Positions 1-8,007 of a DNA stretch of 16,665 bases are shown in pieces; positions within the stretch are counted from its first letter, which is position 1; the number at the start of each line of letters is the position of its first letter. Under the pieces are notes generated by a model. The model was not told where the DNA came from, did not search any database, and saw only the letters and a program-made list of their open reading frames with translations. A program made the position numbers and the translations under genes. This stretch comes from Planctomicrobium sp. (GTDB lineage: Bacteria; Planctomycetota; Planctomycetia; Planctomycetales; Planctomycetaceae): positions 1 through 16,665 of the forward strand of contig JAJDEL010000104.1 of NCBI GenBank assembly GCA_029259835.1, written 5' to 3'.

Positions 1-1355
1 AACGCTTTCATCTGCAAAATGACGTTCGCGAGATTCGTCCGCTGAATCTCCGGCTGCGTGTATTCGTCACGAGTCTTGAAGTCTTCTTCCGAATAGAGAC
101 GAACGCAGACTCCCGGCGCGATTCGCCCGCAGCGACCCATCCTCTGATTCGCCGAGGCCTGTGAAATTGCTTCAATCGGCAATCGCTGAACTTGCGAGGT
201 CGCGGAGAAGCGGCTGATACGCGCCGTACCTGGGTCAACGACGTAAATAATCCCAGGCACCGTCAGTGACGATTCCGCAACATTCGTCGCGATCACGATT
301 CGTCGATGCTCGTGCGCGGCGAAGACTTTGTTTTGTTCTTTTTCAGAGAGCCGACCAAACAGAGGAACGATGTCCGTTTTGCGATTGTTGAAATCCCCAG
401 CAAATGTTCGCCCTTCCAGAATTTTCGCGGTCTCACGAATATCTCGCTCGGTTGGCATGAAGACCAGAATGTCGCCGACTCCTTCCTCTGCAAGCTCTCC
501 ACACGCATCAGCCGCTGCACGTTGCCAGTCAACTTCGTCTTCTCCCTCCGCAGGCGGACGATAACGAAGCTCAACCGGATAGGTTCGCCCAGAAACCTGA
601 ATAATCGGCGCCGGTTTGTTCTTTGTTCCGAAGTATTCCGCGAAGCGATCCGCATCAATCGTCGCGGAAGTAATGATCAGCCGCAGGGCTGGGCGGCGAT
701 GCAAAATTCGTTTCAGATAGCCCATCAGAAAATCGATGTTCAACGATCGCTCGTGAGCTTCGTCGATGATGATCGTGTCGTACTTATCCAGAAATCGATC
801 AGACTGAGTCTCCGCCAGCAGGATTCCATCGGTCATGAGCTTGATGAACGTTTTCGGTGATGTGGAATCAGTGAAGCGAATTTTGAAACCGACCAAATCT
901 CCCAGCGGACGTTTTAATTCCTCCGAAACACGCGCCGCAACCGACCGAGCCGCGATGCGACGCGGCTGCGTGTGACCGATCATCCCATGCAGGCCACGAC
1001 CGGCTTCGAGACAAATCTTCGGAAGTTGCGTCGATTTCCCAGAACCGGTCTCTCCACAAACAACAATCACCTGATGCTGCTCAATCGCCTTGCGTATTTC
1101 ATCCCGACGAGCGCTAATCGGCAATTCGTCGTCGTAAGCGATTTTCGGAACGGACTTCGTTCGAGCTTTGACGCGACCTTCGGACTGCTCGATCTCTTTC
1201 AATAACTTGCTGAGACTGCGGTCGGTTGGTTGATTCTCTTTCTGCCGCTGCCGAATTGTCTGCACACTTCTGCGCAGCCGGAACCGGTCACAGATCATCA
1301 CGCATTCGATCCGCTCGTTGAGTTCCTTGATGTTTGAGCTGGTCATTTCACTCAT
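1..1355 (-). CDS. hrpA: ATP-dependent RNA helicase HrpA, DEAH box (N-terminal ~451 residues; runs off the left edge)
   Basis: DEAH-box (DExH, superfamily 2) helicase of the bacterial HrpA family; in E. coli HrpA is linked to mRNA handling and rescue of stalled ribosomes, in the cytoplasm. From the ATG at 1355 the translation shows a family-like leader (residues 1-95), Walker A GETGSGKS (101-108), the HTQPRR motif, Walker B DEAH (198-201) followed by ERSLNIDF, the SAT motif ([10 protein letters not shown], ~228-237), the FMPTERDI region, [13 protein letters not shown], and motif [10 protein letters not shown] (~403-410). The collinear match to what I know of E. coli HrpA runs to the last residues visible (NVILQMKA), so the DUF/OB-fold C-terminal part lies outside the window; full proteins are ~1300 residues. 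The frame is open with no disruption. A second in-frame ATG at 1346 is an alternative start. It lies 376 bp downstream of the preceding minus-strand gene, with a repeat between, so it is probably transcribed separately. Confidence 0.96.
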   Translation of the reverse strand, partial: MSEMTSSNIKELNERIECVMICDRFRLRRSVQTIRQRQKENQPTDRSLSKLLKEIEQSEGRVKARTKSVPKIAYDDELPISARRDEIRKAIEQHQVIVVCGETGSGKSTQLPKICLEAGRGLHGMIGHTQPRRIAARSVAARVSEELKRPLGDLVGFKIRFTDSTSPKTFIKLMTDGILLAETQSDRFLDKYDTIIIDEAHERSLNIDFLMGYLKRILHRRPALRLIITSATIDADRFAEYFGTKNKPAPIIQVSGRTYPVELRYRPPAEGEDEVDWQRAAADACGELAEEGVGDILVFMPTERDIRETAKILEGRTFAGDFNNRKTDIVPLFGRLSEKEQNKVFAAHEHRRIVIATNVAESSLTVPGIIYVVDPGTARISRFSATSQVQRLPIEAISQASANQRMGRCGRIAPGVCVRLYSEEDFKTRDEYTQPEIQRTNLANVILQMKA

Positions 1356-1394
1356 TAGAGCGGCAGTGTAGCGACTCCTAACCGTTTTATTAAA

Positions 1395-1668
1395 CTCTGT
1401 CGTTGATTCACAGTAAGCCCGAAGGGCTGCCCTTAAAATAGCCCAAGGCAAAACGAAGTGCCGCCCTGGGGGAAGGACGACAACCACAAGCTCAGTCCCA
1501 ACGGGACGACCCCGACCATAGGAATTCGTCACCCGTTGGAGGACCACCCCGTTGGGGTTGAATGTGTGTAATGTCACTGATTCCCAGGGCTGTCGCCCTG
1601 GCCTGACTTAGAGTTGGCCCTTCGGGCCGGTAGACTTCCGCCTTTCGTTGAGTTGTGCTTCACAGGCA
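1395..1668 (+). repeat. Hairpin-rich dispersed intergenic repeat, copy 1
   Basis: Fills most of the 376-bp gap between hrpA and the next gene. It contains six short stem-loops in order: AGCCC-GAA-GGGCT (1416-1428); an imperfect GCCC...GGGC arm pair (~1440-1470); GTCCC-AAC-GGGAC (1495-1507); ACCCC-GTT-GGGGT (1546-1558); CCAGGGC-TGTC-GCCCTGG (1584-1601); GGCCC-TTC-GGGCC (1616-1628). The loops mirror each other (GAA and AAC on the left, GTT and TTC on the right), so the whole element is an imperfect inverted repeat. It aligns over its whole length with the reverse complement of 12632-12922, including flanking CTGTCGTTGATTCACA (left) and a degraded partner on the right. No coding frame is supported. 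A palindromic element like this could also act as a terminator or mRNA 3' end. Confidence 0.85.
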
Positions 1669-1731
1669 CAAAATCAAATCCATGAACAACTGACGGTATT
1701 CCTGTTCAGATAGATAGAATGCAAGGCACAC

Positions 1732-3186
1732 CTACTTTGCCCGCGTAGCATTTAATTTCTCAAGGCCAGCCCCAATCTTAAAGCCGTAATCTCCGACGAC
1801 ATACGCATGGGGGATGTCGAACTCGCCGCCGTCGTCGATTCCGTCGCGCCCGACGCACCAGACTTCTGCCTGTTGAGGATTCTCAGGGTTTCTCTTAAAG
1901 ACAACGAAACTGCCGGTGGGACTCATTGGGTCGACTGGAAAACCAAGGAGCATTTCCGCATCGACCAAATCTTCGAGTGAAGCTGGAAAGGTGCCATACA
2001 CCCGGCGATACCATTCCGCCGCAAGGATGACTTCCAACATTGCCTGACGAGCACGTTCGCGAAATAAGGAACCGGACAACCATTCAGCTTTGAGCAATCT
2101 AAATCGAGCGAATGTAGATCGATCCACTGCTTTAAGAAAATTCTTCGGCGCCATGAACGCAGCTTCATCAGAAACAGCGTTGAAATACGTGACCTTTCCT
2201 TTCACAAGAGGTGGGCGTTCGGAAAACGGAAGATCAACAAACGCCAACAGATTCGCGACTTGGTGTTGCAGCAGCCGTTTGGTTAACTCTGGATCGTTTT
2301 CAATGAACATCTCGATGGAGCCAGGGAATCGCGCACGATCATCCGCAAAGCCGTCGATCATCATACCCATCTCTTTCATGACCAGTTCATACGATTTACG
2401 TATTTCGTCGATTCGATTCATTTCGTCGAGCGTCTCGAAATAATCGGCGCGAATCACACTCGATGGCAGGGCGGTCAGTTCGTAAGCTTCGAGGATATCA
2501 CCCAGTGCTCGGGATAATTGTTCAGCAGTGACTGTCTCGCTGTTCGCCCAGGGAATGATTCCCTCAACAGCCACAAGGTGAGCATATGTGCCAAGCATTG
2601 GGAAAATTGTGTCGTACATGCCAACGTGTCGACTACTCCGGAACGAAGCTAAATGCCACTTCCACGCTTCGTCAAACCGCCCTTTCGATTCTGCCTGTAT
2701 CGCTGCTAATCTGCTCAGTTGGCAGATATCCATTAGTTCAGAGGCTGAGCCTATTGAGTTCCAACTCGTCAGGTCTTTTGGTTGCACAATAAAGTAGTGA
2801 TCTTTTTCCGTCCCTACCTGCCACAGCTTGAGAATCGCTTCGTTATCACCGAGCCATCGCCGAACTTCCAGAGATGCGTCCGACCATGTGCCATCGAAGA
2901 CTTTGTCGAGATCCTTACCATCTGGTTCGGAACTCATGGTCATCCATCCGACTGCACGATCATAATCCGCATTGGCGTTGTCTGCTGGATCGATGTCGAC
3001 CGTGCCGAACGCTTCTACATCAAATGGATGTCCAATATCAGGTACGCCCCGGAGTTGCGAGAGTCGATACGCAAAGACCGAGAGCACCACCAGTGAAAGA
3101 ACCACCACCGGCACAATGAGCCACCAGCGCAGTAGCTTTTTCACGACTCCTTGAAACCATCTTTGTTGTTCTGCATGCTCAGCCAA
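1732..3186 (-). CDS. Membrane-anchored hypothetical protein with a pseudopilin-like C-terminal segment
   Basis: 484 residues, function not recognised. Residues ~17-42 form one strong hydrophobic helix after a Lys/Arg-rich stretch (KKLLRWW), so the protein is probably anchored by its N-terminus with the bulk outside the cytoplasm. The middle is helical, with WKWHLASFRSSRHVG and repeated Trp/Leu-rich segments, and has no catalytic motif I can name. Residues ~388-457 (LAAEWYRRVYGTFPASLEDL, then FPVDP, then a WCVGRDGIDDGGE turn) resemble the C-terminal layout of type II secretion pseudopilins and of many planctomycete hypothetical proteins. The start is TTG at 3186: an in-frame stop lies four codons upstream and there is no in-frame ATG before ~residue 82, which would remove the anchor. 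Only a weak AGAG precedes it. The spacing of 191 bp from the preceding gene leaves room for its own promoter. Confidence 0.85.
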   Translation of the reverse strand: MAEHAEQQRWFQGVVKKLLRWWLIVPVVVLSLVVLSVFAYRLSQLRGVPDIGHPFDVEAFGTVDIDPADNANADYDRAVGWMTMSSEPDGKDLDKVFDGTWSDASLEVRRWLGDNEAILKLWQVGTEKDHYFIVQPKDLTSWNSIGSASELMDICQLSRLAAIQAESKGRFDEAWKWHLASFRSSRHVGMYDTIFPMLGTYAHLVAVEGIIPWANSETVTAEQLSRALGDILEAYELTALPSSVIRADYFETLDEMNRIDEIRKSYELVMKEMGMMIDGFADDRARFPGSIEMFIENDPELTKRLLQHQVANLLAFVDLPFSERPPLVKGKVTYFNAVSDEAAFMAPKNFLKAVDRSTFARFRLLKAEWLSGSLFRERARQAMLEVILAAEWYRRVYGTFPASLEDLVDAEMLLGFPVDPMSPTGSFVVFKRNPENPQQAEVWCVGRDGIDDGGEFDIPHAYVVGDYGFKIGAGLEKLNATRAK

Positions 3187-3377
3187 TGAAATTCTCTACG
3201 CTTCAGGTCAAAAGAACGCAGAAACAGATCAGCACATAGAAGAAAACGCAATTCACTTCCCGCCTGTGCCAAGTTTCAGCCTGTGCGGAGAACAACGCAG
3301 CAGCGGTTCTTTCGGATCAATGATTTTGAGTGTTCTGCCAGAAATTTAGAAGAATGGATGAGTCATCGGCTTGCCGT

Positions 3378-5066
3378 TCATAGCCCTCCAAAAAAAATGC
3401 AACCTGGTGCTGGTGGGAATGGGCGAACTCTTTCGATCTGAGTTTCGAGTTTTTTGACCTGTGGGGCGAGTTCTTTTTCGGCGGCGCGGAGGTAGATGGT
3501 GCCTCGGGCATTCGCTCTTTGTAGTTTGTCGATCCATTCCAGATCGGCGTCTGGGCCTTCGGTTTGAAGTTGAAGTTGCCCAACGATGACAAAGAGTCGA
3601 AATTTCAGTTCTTTGTTTTTAGTGATGTGAATGTACTCTTTGGTCGAATCAAGTCCATACTCATTCAGCATGGACTTGAGCCATTGAACGAGCGGATCAG
3701 AACGGGCGAATCGAGTGCCGGTACGATATGCCGGGGTGTTGAGAATTTGCATGACGAACTCATGCGCATCCGTCGCCTTTCCCATCACTTGAAAAGCCGC
3801 AAGAATTTCAGCAGCCGCGAAATCAAATGGTGACCCAAATTCGCCTGATCGGTCATTGCCGATTTTCAAGGCTTTTTGAATGACCACCTCAGATTTTTCT
3901 ATTTCACCAGTGACGTAAAGCGCAACTGCCTGTCTGGATAAAGCTTCGACGTATTTGCCCCACAATTCAAAGCCAGCTTCGTAGTTGTTTTTGATCTTTT
4001 CTGAATACGCCAAAGCGATAACTTGACCGGCGACGCTACACATGTGTTTGGCAGACTTGGAGTCTCCTGCGGCGAAGAGTTGGATGCTCAAATTTGCAAA
4101 GGAATTCGCTTTGAAAAAATTGTCTTTCAGTCGCCAAATTTCGCGCTCGGCGGCCTTCCATTCTTTTTGCCGAAGTTTCAAATCAATGATACGGCTCCGC
4201 ATGTCATCTGGGAGAGAAAACGACTGATCATGTTTCAATCGATACTCAATCAGCTGTTGTATTCCTTCTTCATTGCCATCTTCGATGAAAATGTCGAACA
4301 ATTCATTTTGCGTGGAAAGGCGTTCTGACATGGAGTCAATTTTGCCGAGTGACTCCAGTGCTTCATCAACAAAACCGTTCCTCGCGTACAGTGGGGTCGC
4401 ATCGGAAAGAAAATAATCAACATAGTTACCATTTTCTAATAGCTGCTCCGCTTCCACGTAATTCCTGCTATACATTTCTTGAATCAATGGGCGATACCGA
4501 GTCGCGAATGCTGCCTCAAAGAGGAGCCTGCTCGTTCCGCTTTCCTCTTGCGCGAGTGCTCTCAGAAAAAGTTCGTTTGCATGTTTGAATTCGCCGCGGT
4601 TTCCGAAGTCCTTGACGAGTTCGCAGTAGAGTTGGTTGGACTTGTGCTCATCCTTGACTCGAATCGCAAATTGAATAGTTTTCTCAAAATTACCTTGAGC
4701 AGCCGCATGTAAGGAGTGTGTGATTAACAAGTCGTCCGCAGTTCTATCGAGATTTACTGTAAACTTATTTTCCCACTCCTCGTTAGCAAAAAGAATCGTG
4801 GTCTTGACAACCGTCAATTGAGTTTGATCTTTCCAGTGGTTGGTTTGGATTTTTTTAATTGCGTTTTGCGCCGCAATCCAGTCTTCCTGGCAAGCGTAAA
4901 GAAATGCGATCCGGCTGAAAAATGGGTCCGTATTACCATCAAGTGGACAATCGGTAGCCTTCTGTAGCAGGCGAGTGGCACGAGACTCTTCGCCTTGAAC
5001 GGTTCCTTGAAATACGATGAGCACCATCGAGCAGATGAACAGATTGAGTCTCGCTGACTCTTGCAT
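3378..5066 (-). CDS. Secreted helical-repeat (TPR-like) protein of unknown function
   Basis: 562 residues with an N-terminal signal peptide (MQESARLNLFICSMVLIVFQ, cleavage likely near residue 24) and then an almost entirely alpha-helical body. Paired helices with A/G/Y/A spacing, such as RIAFLYACQEDWIAAQNAI, SLHAAAQGNFEKTIQFAIRV, ANLSIQLFAAGDSKSAKHM and AVALYVTGEIEKSEVVIQKA, suggest a TPR/SEL1-like solenoid used for protein contacts. I see no enzymatic motif. The start chosen is the ATG at 5066 because GGAG sits nine bases before it; the longer frame begins with TTG at 5081 and overlaps that ribosome site. It begins 40 bp after the transaldolase stop, so the two are probably co-transcribed. 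Near the 3' end a run of eight T precedes the final codons (IFFGGL, stop). With one T fewer the frame would run ~60 bases further, so the C-terminus deserves checking. Confidence 0.86.
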   Translation of the reverse strand: MQESARLNLFICSMVLIVFQGTVQGEESRATRLLQKATDCPLDGNTDPFFSRIAFLYACQEDWIAAQNAIKKIQTNHWKDQTQLTVVKTTILFANEEWENKFTVNLDRTADDLLITHSLHAAAQGNFEKTIQFAIRVKDEHKSNQLYCELVKDFGNRGEFKHANELFLRALAQEESGTSRLLFEAAFATRYRPLIQEMYSRNYVEAEQLLENGNYVDYFLSDATPLYARNGFVDEALESLGKIDSMSERLSTQNELFDIFIEDGNEEGIQQLIEYRLKHDQSFSLPDDMRSRIIDLKLRQKEWKAAEREIWRLKDNFFKANSFANLSIQLFAAGDSKSAKHMCSVAGQVIALAYSEKIKNNYEAGFELWGKYVEALSRQAVALYVTGEIEKSEVVIQKALKIGNDRSGEFGSPFDFAAAEILAAFQVMGKATDAHEFVMQILNTPAYRTGTRFARSDPLVQWLKSMLNEYGLDSTKEYIHITKNKELKFRLFVIVGQLQLQTEGPDADLEWIDKLQRANARGTIYLRAAEKELAPQVKKLETQIERVRPFPPAPGCIFFGGL

Positions 5067-5075
5067 GTCTACGTA

Positions 5076-5079
5076 CTCC
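5076..5079 (-). promoter_or_regulatory. Shine-Dalgarno site that fixes the start of the helical-repeat protein
   Basis: GGAG on the minus strand, nine bases before the ATG at 5066. It lies inside the longer TTG-initiated reading of the same frame, and so argues for the shorter protein whose signal peptide starts directly at MQESAR. Confidence 0.7.
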
Positions 5080-5106
5080 AAAAAACCGATCTCGTGTATT
5101 TCACTC

Positions 5107-6159
5107 CTAGTCAGCCGAGGCTCGTTTCTCTGTAATCAATTGTAACAAGGCTTTCTGTGGATCGGAGAATTTTTTGAGGCCTTCGGCCATGAGGTCGGTT
5201 TCCATTTGTTCGAAATTGACTTTCGTGTCGATTTCATTTTGAACTTCTTCAGAAGGCATCTCTCCGATTTGGCTGGTGAAGATTTTTCCTTCCATTGCTT
5301 GCACGGCGGTGTTTGTCCCAGGCGGGTTTGTCTGGATGTCGGAGCCTGCAAGTGCGGCGACGTATTTGTCTTTCGGGTCGTCTGGAAGTTTCGTCCCCAT
5401 GCTGGCGAAGATCATTTCCTGTTGAAGTGGTAAGCCTTTGTCCCGCCAGAATTCCTGATTCGCTTGCCAGATACGTTTTGCATTGAGGATACCAACCTCA
5501 CCTTGTGCTGCGTCTGAGAGTTCCTGGACGGTCTTCGCCGTGTATGCATCAATGCGGCTGATGAAGATGCTGTAGACCGACTTCAAGGTTTTCGGATCTT
5601 CGCGCCGCTGCGCACCTTTCCAGATGTTGTCTCGGGCGATTTCGTACTGTCTGTCCGAGAAAATGAGAGTGACATTGAGCGTTACTCCCGCAGCCGTTAG
5701 TTCTTCCAGCGCTCCCAAACCGCCCGGCGTGGCAGGGACTTTGATCATTCGGTTCGAGTGACCAGCAGCCCATTTTTTACCAGAGGCAATGTACTCCGCC
5801 GAACGTTGTTCCGTACTCAACGGGCAATCGGCATCTTCGAGAAGTGGGTCAAGTTCAAAGCTGACGTAGCCATCGTTGCCGCCGGTCTGTTTGTTGATCT
5901 CTACGAATTCTGCTTGAGCGTTACGCACGAGGCTATCCGTCAACTCCCAGGCAATCGCTTCATCATCAAGACCATCGGCAACGAGTTTTGAGATGTCCTC
6001 ATCGAAGCGACCAGTCTTAATCAAGTCCGAAACAATCGCCGGATTAGACGTTGCCCCCGTCGCCCCGAGTTTGATGTTCTCCAAAACCAATTCTGGATCG
6101 ACACTATCCAGCCAAAGTTTCGTCCCGGTGTTAACGAGTGATTCAAGTGGAGTGGGCAT
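5107..6159 (-). CDS. tal: Transaldolase
   Basis: Transaldolase moves a dihydroxyacetone unit between sugar phosphates (sedoheptulose-7-P + glyceraldehyde-3-P to erythrose-4-P + fructose-6-P) in the non-oxidative pentose phosphate pathway, in the cytoplasm. Family signatures: [10 protein letters not shown] near the N-terminus, the Schiff-base lysine in NRMIKVPAT (Lys154 counted from the ATG at 6201, Lys140 from 6159), [11 protein letters not shown] just after it, [10 protein letters not shown], then [13 protein letters not shown]. Length (350-364 residues) fits the longer bacterial transaldolases. Two ATGs are possible. The one at 6201 overlaps the stop of the upstream zinc-ribbon gene by 14 bases and has no visible ribosome site; the one at 6159 has GGAA about six bases upstream and begins at PTPLESLV, where the family homology starts. 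I prefer 6159. It is followed 40 bp later by the helical-repeat gene. Confidence 0.95.
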   Translation of the reverse strand: MPTPLESLVNTGTKLWLDSVDPELVLENIKLGATGATSNPAIVSDLIKTGRFDEDISKLVADGLDDEAIAWELTDSLVRNAQAEFVEINKQTGGNDGYVSFELDPLLEDADCPLSTEQRSAEYIASGKKWAAGHSNRMIKVPATPGGLGALEELTAAGVTLNVTLIFSDRQYEIARDNIWKGAQRREDPKTLKSVYSIFISRIDAYTAKTVQELSDAAQGEVGILNAKRIWQANQEFWRDKGLPLQQEMIFASMGTKLPDDPKDKYVAALAGSDIQTNPPGTNTAVQAMEGKIFTSQIGEMPSEEVQNEIDTKVNFEQMETDLMAEGLKKFSDPQKALLQLITEKRASAD

Positions 6160-6187
6160 GGGGGATTCCGATGATGTGTGGGCATTA

Positions 6188-6424
6188 TTATCGAATGGCA
6201 TTGTAAACAGTCGCAGCGATCATAAGAGTCAAAACTATCGTTCCAACAGTCACATAAACTCGAAAAGTCACTTTTCGACGGCTTGCACATTTCTTGCAAA
6301 AGCTGACTTCTTCCTGTTGATGGAAAACGACTGCGCCAGCTTGCTCAGACAATGTCACAGTAGTGTCTACGGAACCTTTTTCAGAAAAGTGAAACATCCT
6401 TCCACAACCCGCACAAAAAGGCAT
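6188..6424 (-). CDS. Small zinc-ribbon membrane protein
   Basis: 78 residues. Two CxxC knuckles, C4-AG-C7 and C43-KK-C46, should bind one Zn ion (a small zinc ribbon). They are followed by a basic patch (SRRK) and a single hydrophobic helix at residues ~54-73, which by the positive-inside rule leaves the ribbon in the cytoplasm. The start at 6424 is supported by GGGAG eight bases upstream and because the first cysteine pair follows at once; a longer in-frame reading from 6505 adds 27 unconvincing residues. The stop lies next to the transaldolase gene, overlapping its longest possible start by 14 bases, so the two are probably in one transcript. Role unknown; similar zinc-ribbon/TM micro-proteins are common as hypotheticals in planctomycetes (general impression, not searched). 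Confidence 0.78.
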   Translation of the reverse strand: MPFCAGCGRMFHFSEKGSVDTTVTLSEQAGAVVFHQQEEVSFCKKCASRRKVTFRVYVTVGTIVLTLMIAATVYNAIR

Positions 6425-6432
6425 GTTTAATT

Positions 6433-6437
6433 CTCCC
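6433..6437 (-). promoter_or_regulatory. Shine-Dalgarno site of the zinc-ribbon gene
   Basis: GGGAG on the minus strand, eight bases before the ATG at 6424. This is the main reason to prefer the 78-residue product. Confidence 0.7.
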
Positions 6438-6457
6438 GATAATGTTTGAGTTCGTAG

Positions 6458-6475
6458 GCTGGGACTCGTCCCAGC
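6458..6475. repeat. Short perfect palindrome (REP-like hairpin)
   Basis: GCTGGGACTCGTCCCAGC is a self-complementary stem of 7-8 bp with a 2-4-base loop, about 35 bases upstream of the zinc-ribbon start codon. No T run follows on either strand, so it does not look like a simple intrinsic terminator. It could be a dispersed REP-like unit or a leader structure. Confidence 0.6.
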
Positions 6476-6621
6476 ATTGTGATTGGACGTCGAAGAGATT
6501 GCCACTGTTCTCTCTCAGAATACTAATCTCGACGAGCTTCGTGACATTTCTCGATGCTGTATTTTTTTTACACCAAAACTTATGTCGCACTTAATGGTTT
6601 AGTGGAACATGAGTTGCCCAA

Positions 6622-6642
6622 CGTGTCGCTGGCAGCGACACG
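6622..6642. repeat. Perfect 9-bp stem-loop downstream of the PhyH gene
   Basis: CGTGTCGCT, loop GGC, AGCGACACG: nine perfect base pairs with a three-base loop, 46 bases beyond the stop of the dioxygenase gene. No T tract follows on the minus strand, so it may mark an mRNA 3' end by blocking exonucleases, or be one of the REP-like hairpins scattered in this window. Confidence 0.6.
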
Positions 6643-6688
6643 AGGAGGATCAGCCAGAACTGCCTCGCTGATTCAATTCCTTCAGGAT

Positions 6689-7498
6689 TCAAGTTTCAAT
6701 CGGGGCCGGCAATGCTCGTCCCGGTCGAATGTCGATGTATTGGCTGGCATTTTTGCCAGCTTCTCCACGCACAAGATAGACTGGAACCCAGTGCTCATCG
6801 GTATTCACTTGCACTGTTTCGGCGTTTGCGTATCGCATTGTGTAGGCTGCGCGGCGCTGCCGGCTTGTGTTCGCATCGCTTCCGTGTAGTACAAACGAAT
6901 CGTGTACGGACAGGCTACCTGCATTCATCTCCAGGCAAACGGCATCCGCTGCCATTTCTGGAGTGACTTGAACTGTGAGCCCTAACAAGTCGTCTCCGCT
7001 GGTGCTGAATTTTTCCATCTCTGGATAGCCTTCGTGCGTGCAAGGAATCACCTGCATACAACCGTTGGCTTGATTCGTATCGTCAATGGCTAACCATACG
7101 GTTGCGACATCCGATCCTTGAACACTGTGCCAATAGGTGTTGTCCTGATGCCACGCGACCGAAAGCCCATCACCTGCGCGTTTGACGATCAAGTGCGACA
7201 TGAGCAAAATCAAATTCGGCCCCAGCACTTGTTCCACGGCGTCCAGGATTCGCGGGTGTCGGCACAACTCAAGCCAACATGCGTGCCGTGGATGTGGTTC
7301 AGTGAGATATTCCGGGCGCGCATCAACTTCTTTGTGCTCGCCATCTTTGTAAACAACCTGTCGATCCGGCATGCTCGAAAGCATCGAATCAAGATGATTA
7401 CGAGCAACCACAATTTCTTCCGGAGAAAGCACACCCCGAAACAGGCAATACCCTTCCACTGAGTATTGTGTTGGGTTTGTGTTTGCTGGTGCGGTCAT
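6689..7498 (-). CDS. Phytanoyl-CoA dioxygenase (PhyH) family protein
   Basis: 269 residues, the usual size of bacterial PhyH-family enzymes: Fe(II)- and 2-oxoglutarate-dependent oxygenases that hydroxylate small molecules in the cytoplasm. The double-stranded beta-helix signature is present: iron ligands H117 and D119 in WHQDNTYW, the distal histidine H205 in HDSFVLHGSDANTS, and Arg215/Arg216 in RRAAYTMRY, near where the family binds 2-oxoglutarate. The N-terminal segment (YSVEGYCLFRGVLSPEEI) and GCMQVIPCTHEG are also typical. The substrate cannot be told from sequence; the family covers fatty acyl-CoAs, ectoine and secondary metabolites. The ATG at 7498 is the first start giving the complete fold, though no strong ribosome site precedes it. 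Neighbours (zinc-ribbon gene 264 bp downstream, lipoprotein 154 bp upstream) do not suggest a pathway. Confidence 0.92.
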   Translation of the reverse strand: MTAPANTNPTQYSVEGYCLFRGVLSPEEIVVARNHLDSMLSSMPDRQVVYKDGEHKEVDARPEYLTEPHPRHACWLELCRHPRILDAVEQVLGPNLILLMSHLIVKRAGDGLSVAWHQDNTYWHSVQGSDVATVWLAIDDTNQANGCMQVIPCTHEGYPEMEKFSTSGDDLLGLTVQVTPEMAADAVCLEMNAGSLSVHDSFVLHGSDANTSRQRRAAYTMRYANAETVQVNTDEHWVPVYLVRGEAGKNASQYIDIRPGRALPAPIET

Positions 7499-7652
7499 CG
7501 GGAATCATCACGTTAATTGCATAGCAGGGTCGTCTTAATCTGGCGAACAGAGAGAAGAGTCTATCGGAAAAGCGAGGGTGTATGCGAGGAGTGTGAGTCG
7601 ACAATCGTCGTTGGGGTGCAGACTGACCGCTCGACGTTGGAAAAATGGGGTA

Positions 7653-7964
7653 TTACTTGTCGATCTGATCTTCCATCAGTTGACGCGCCTCCAATGTCGC
7701 TGCTTCCCAGCTTCCAGATTCGGCGTTTCGAACAATCTCACGCAACCATTTCGCCTCACGTTTAGAGAGATCACCACTTTCGTGATGAGTTTCGATGAGT
7801 TCAGACGCTTTCGCAACATGCTCTGCACTTTTGCGATTGCAGGCTGAATAGAGAGCTTTCGAAATTTCGTAGGTTTTCGGACTGACTTTCGGATAACCAC
7901 AGCCTGCGAGACAGCAAAGCAACACGAAGCATGGAATCGCGTTTAAGAGTCGCGCGCGTTTCAT
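7653..7964 (-). CDS. Small lipoprotein of unknown function
   Basis: 103 residues starting MKRARLLNAIPCFVLLCCLAGCGYPK: a basic start, hydrophobic core and lipobox LAGC with the lipid-modified cysteine at residue 22, so a signal-peptidase-II lipoprotein is expected. The mature ~80 residues are charged and helical (ISKALYSACNRKSAEHVAKA, LSKREAKWLREIV, GSWEAATLEARQLMEDQ) with no known motif. An in-frame reading from 8039 would put 25 polar residues before the signal peptide and overlap the DUF1559 gene, so the ATG at 7964 is preferred. It starts 43 bases after the DUF1559 stop on the same strand; such pairs are common in planctomycetes, so co-transcription is likely. Confidence 0.85.
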   Translation of the reverse strand: MKRARLLNAIPCFVLLCCLAGCGYPKVSPKTYEISKALYSACNRKSAEHVAKASELIETHHESGDLSKREAKWLREIVRNAESGSWEAATLEARQLMEDQIDK

Positions 7965-8007
7965 CTTGTTCACTCTACTGTGGCTGAACCGTTGATCAAA
8001 CAGATGA

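Noticed and set aside
306..860. 184-codon plus-strand open frame
   Set aside because: Antisense to the conserved core of hrpA (helicase motifs on the minus strand), so a shadow frame.
1416..1628. Regularly spaced GC-rich repeats that could be mistaken for a CRISPR array
   Set aside because: The units are different short palindromes in mirror order, not identical direct repeats with unique spacers.
5993..6430. 145-codon plus-strand open frame
   Set aside because: Antisense to the transaldolase start and the zinc-ribbon gene; no family resemblance and Ser-rich shadow composition.
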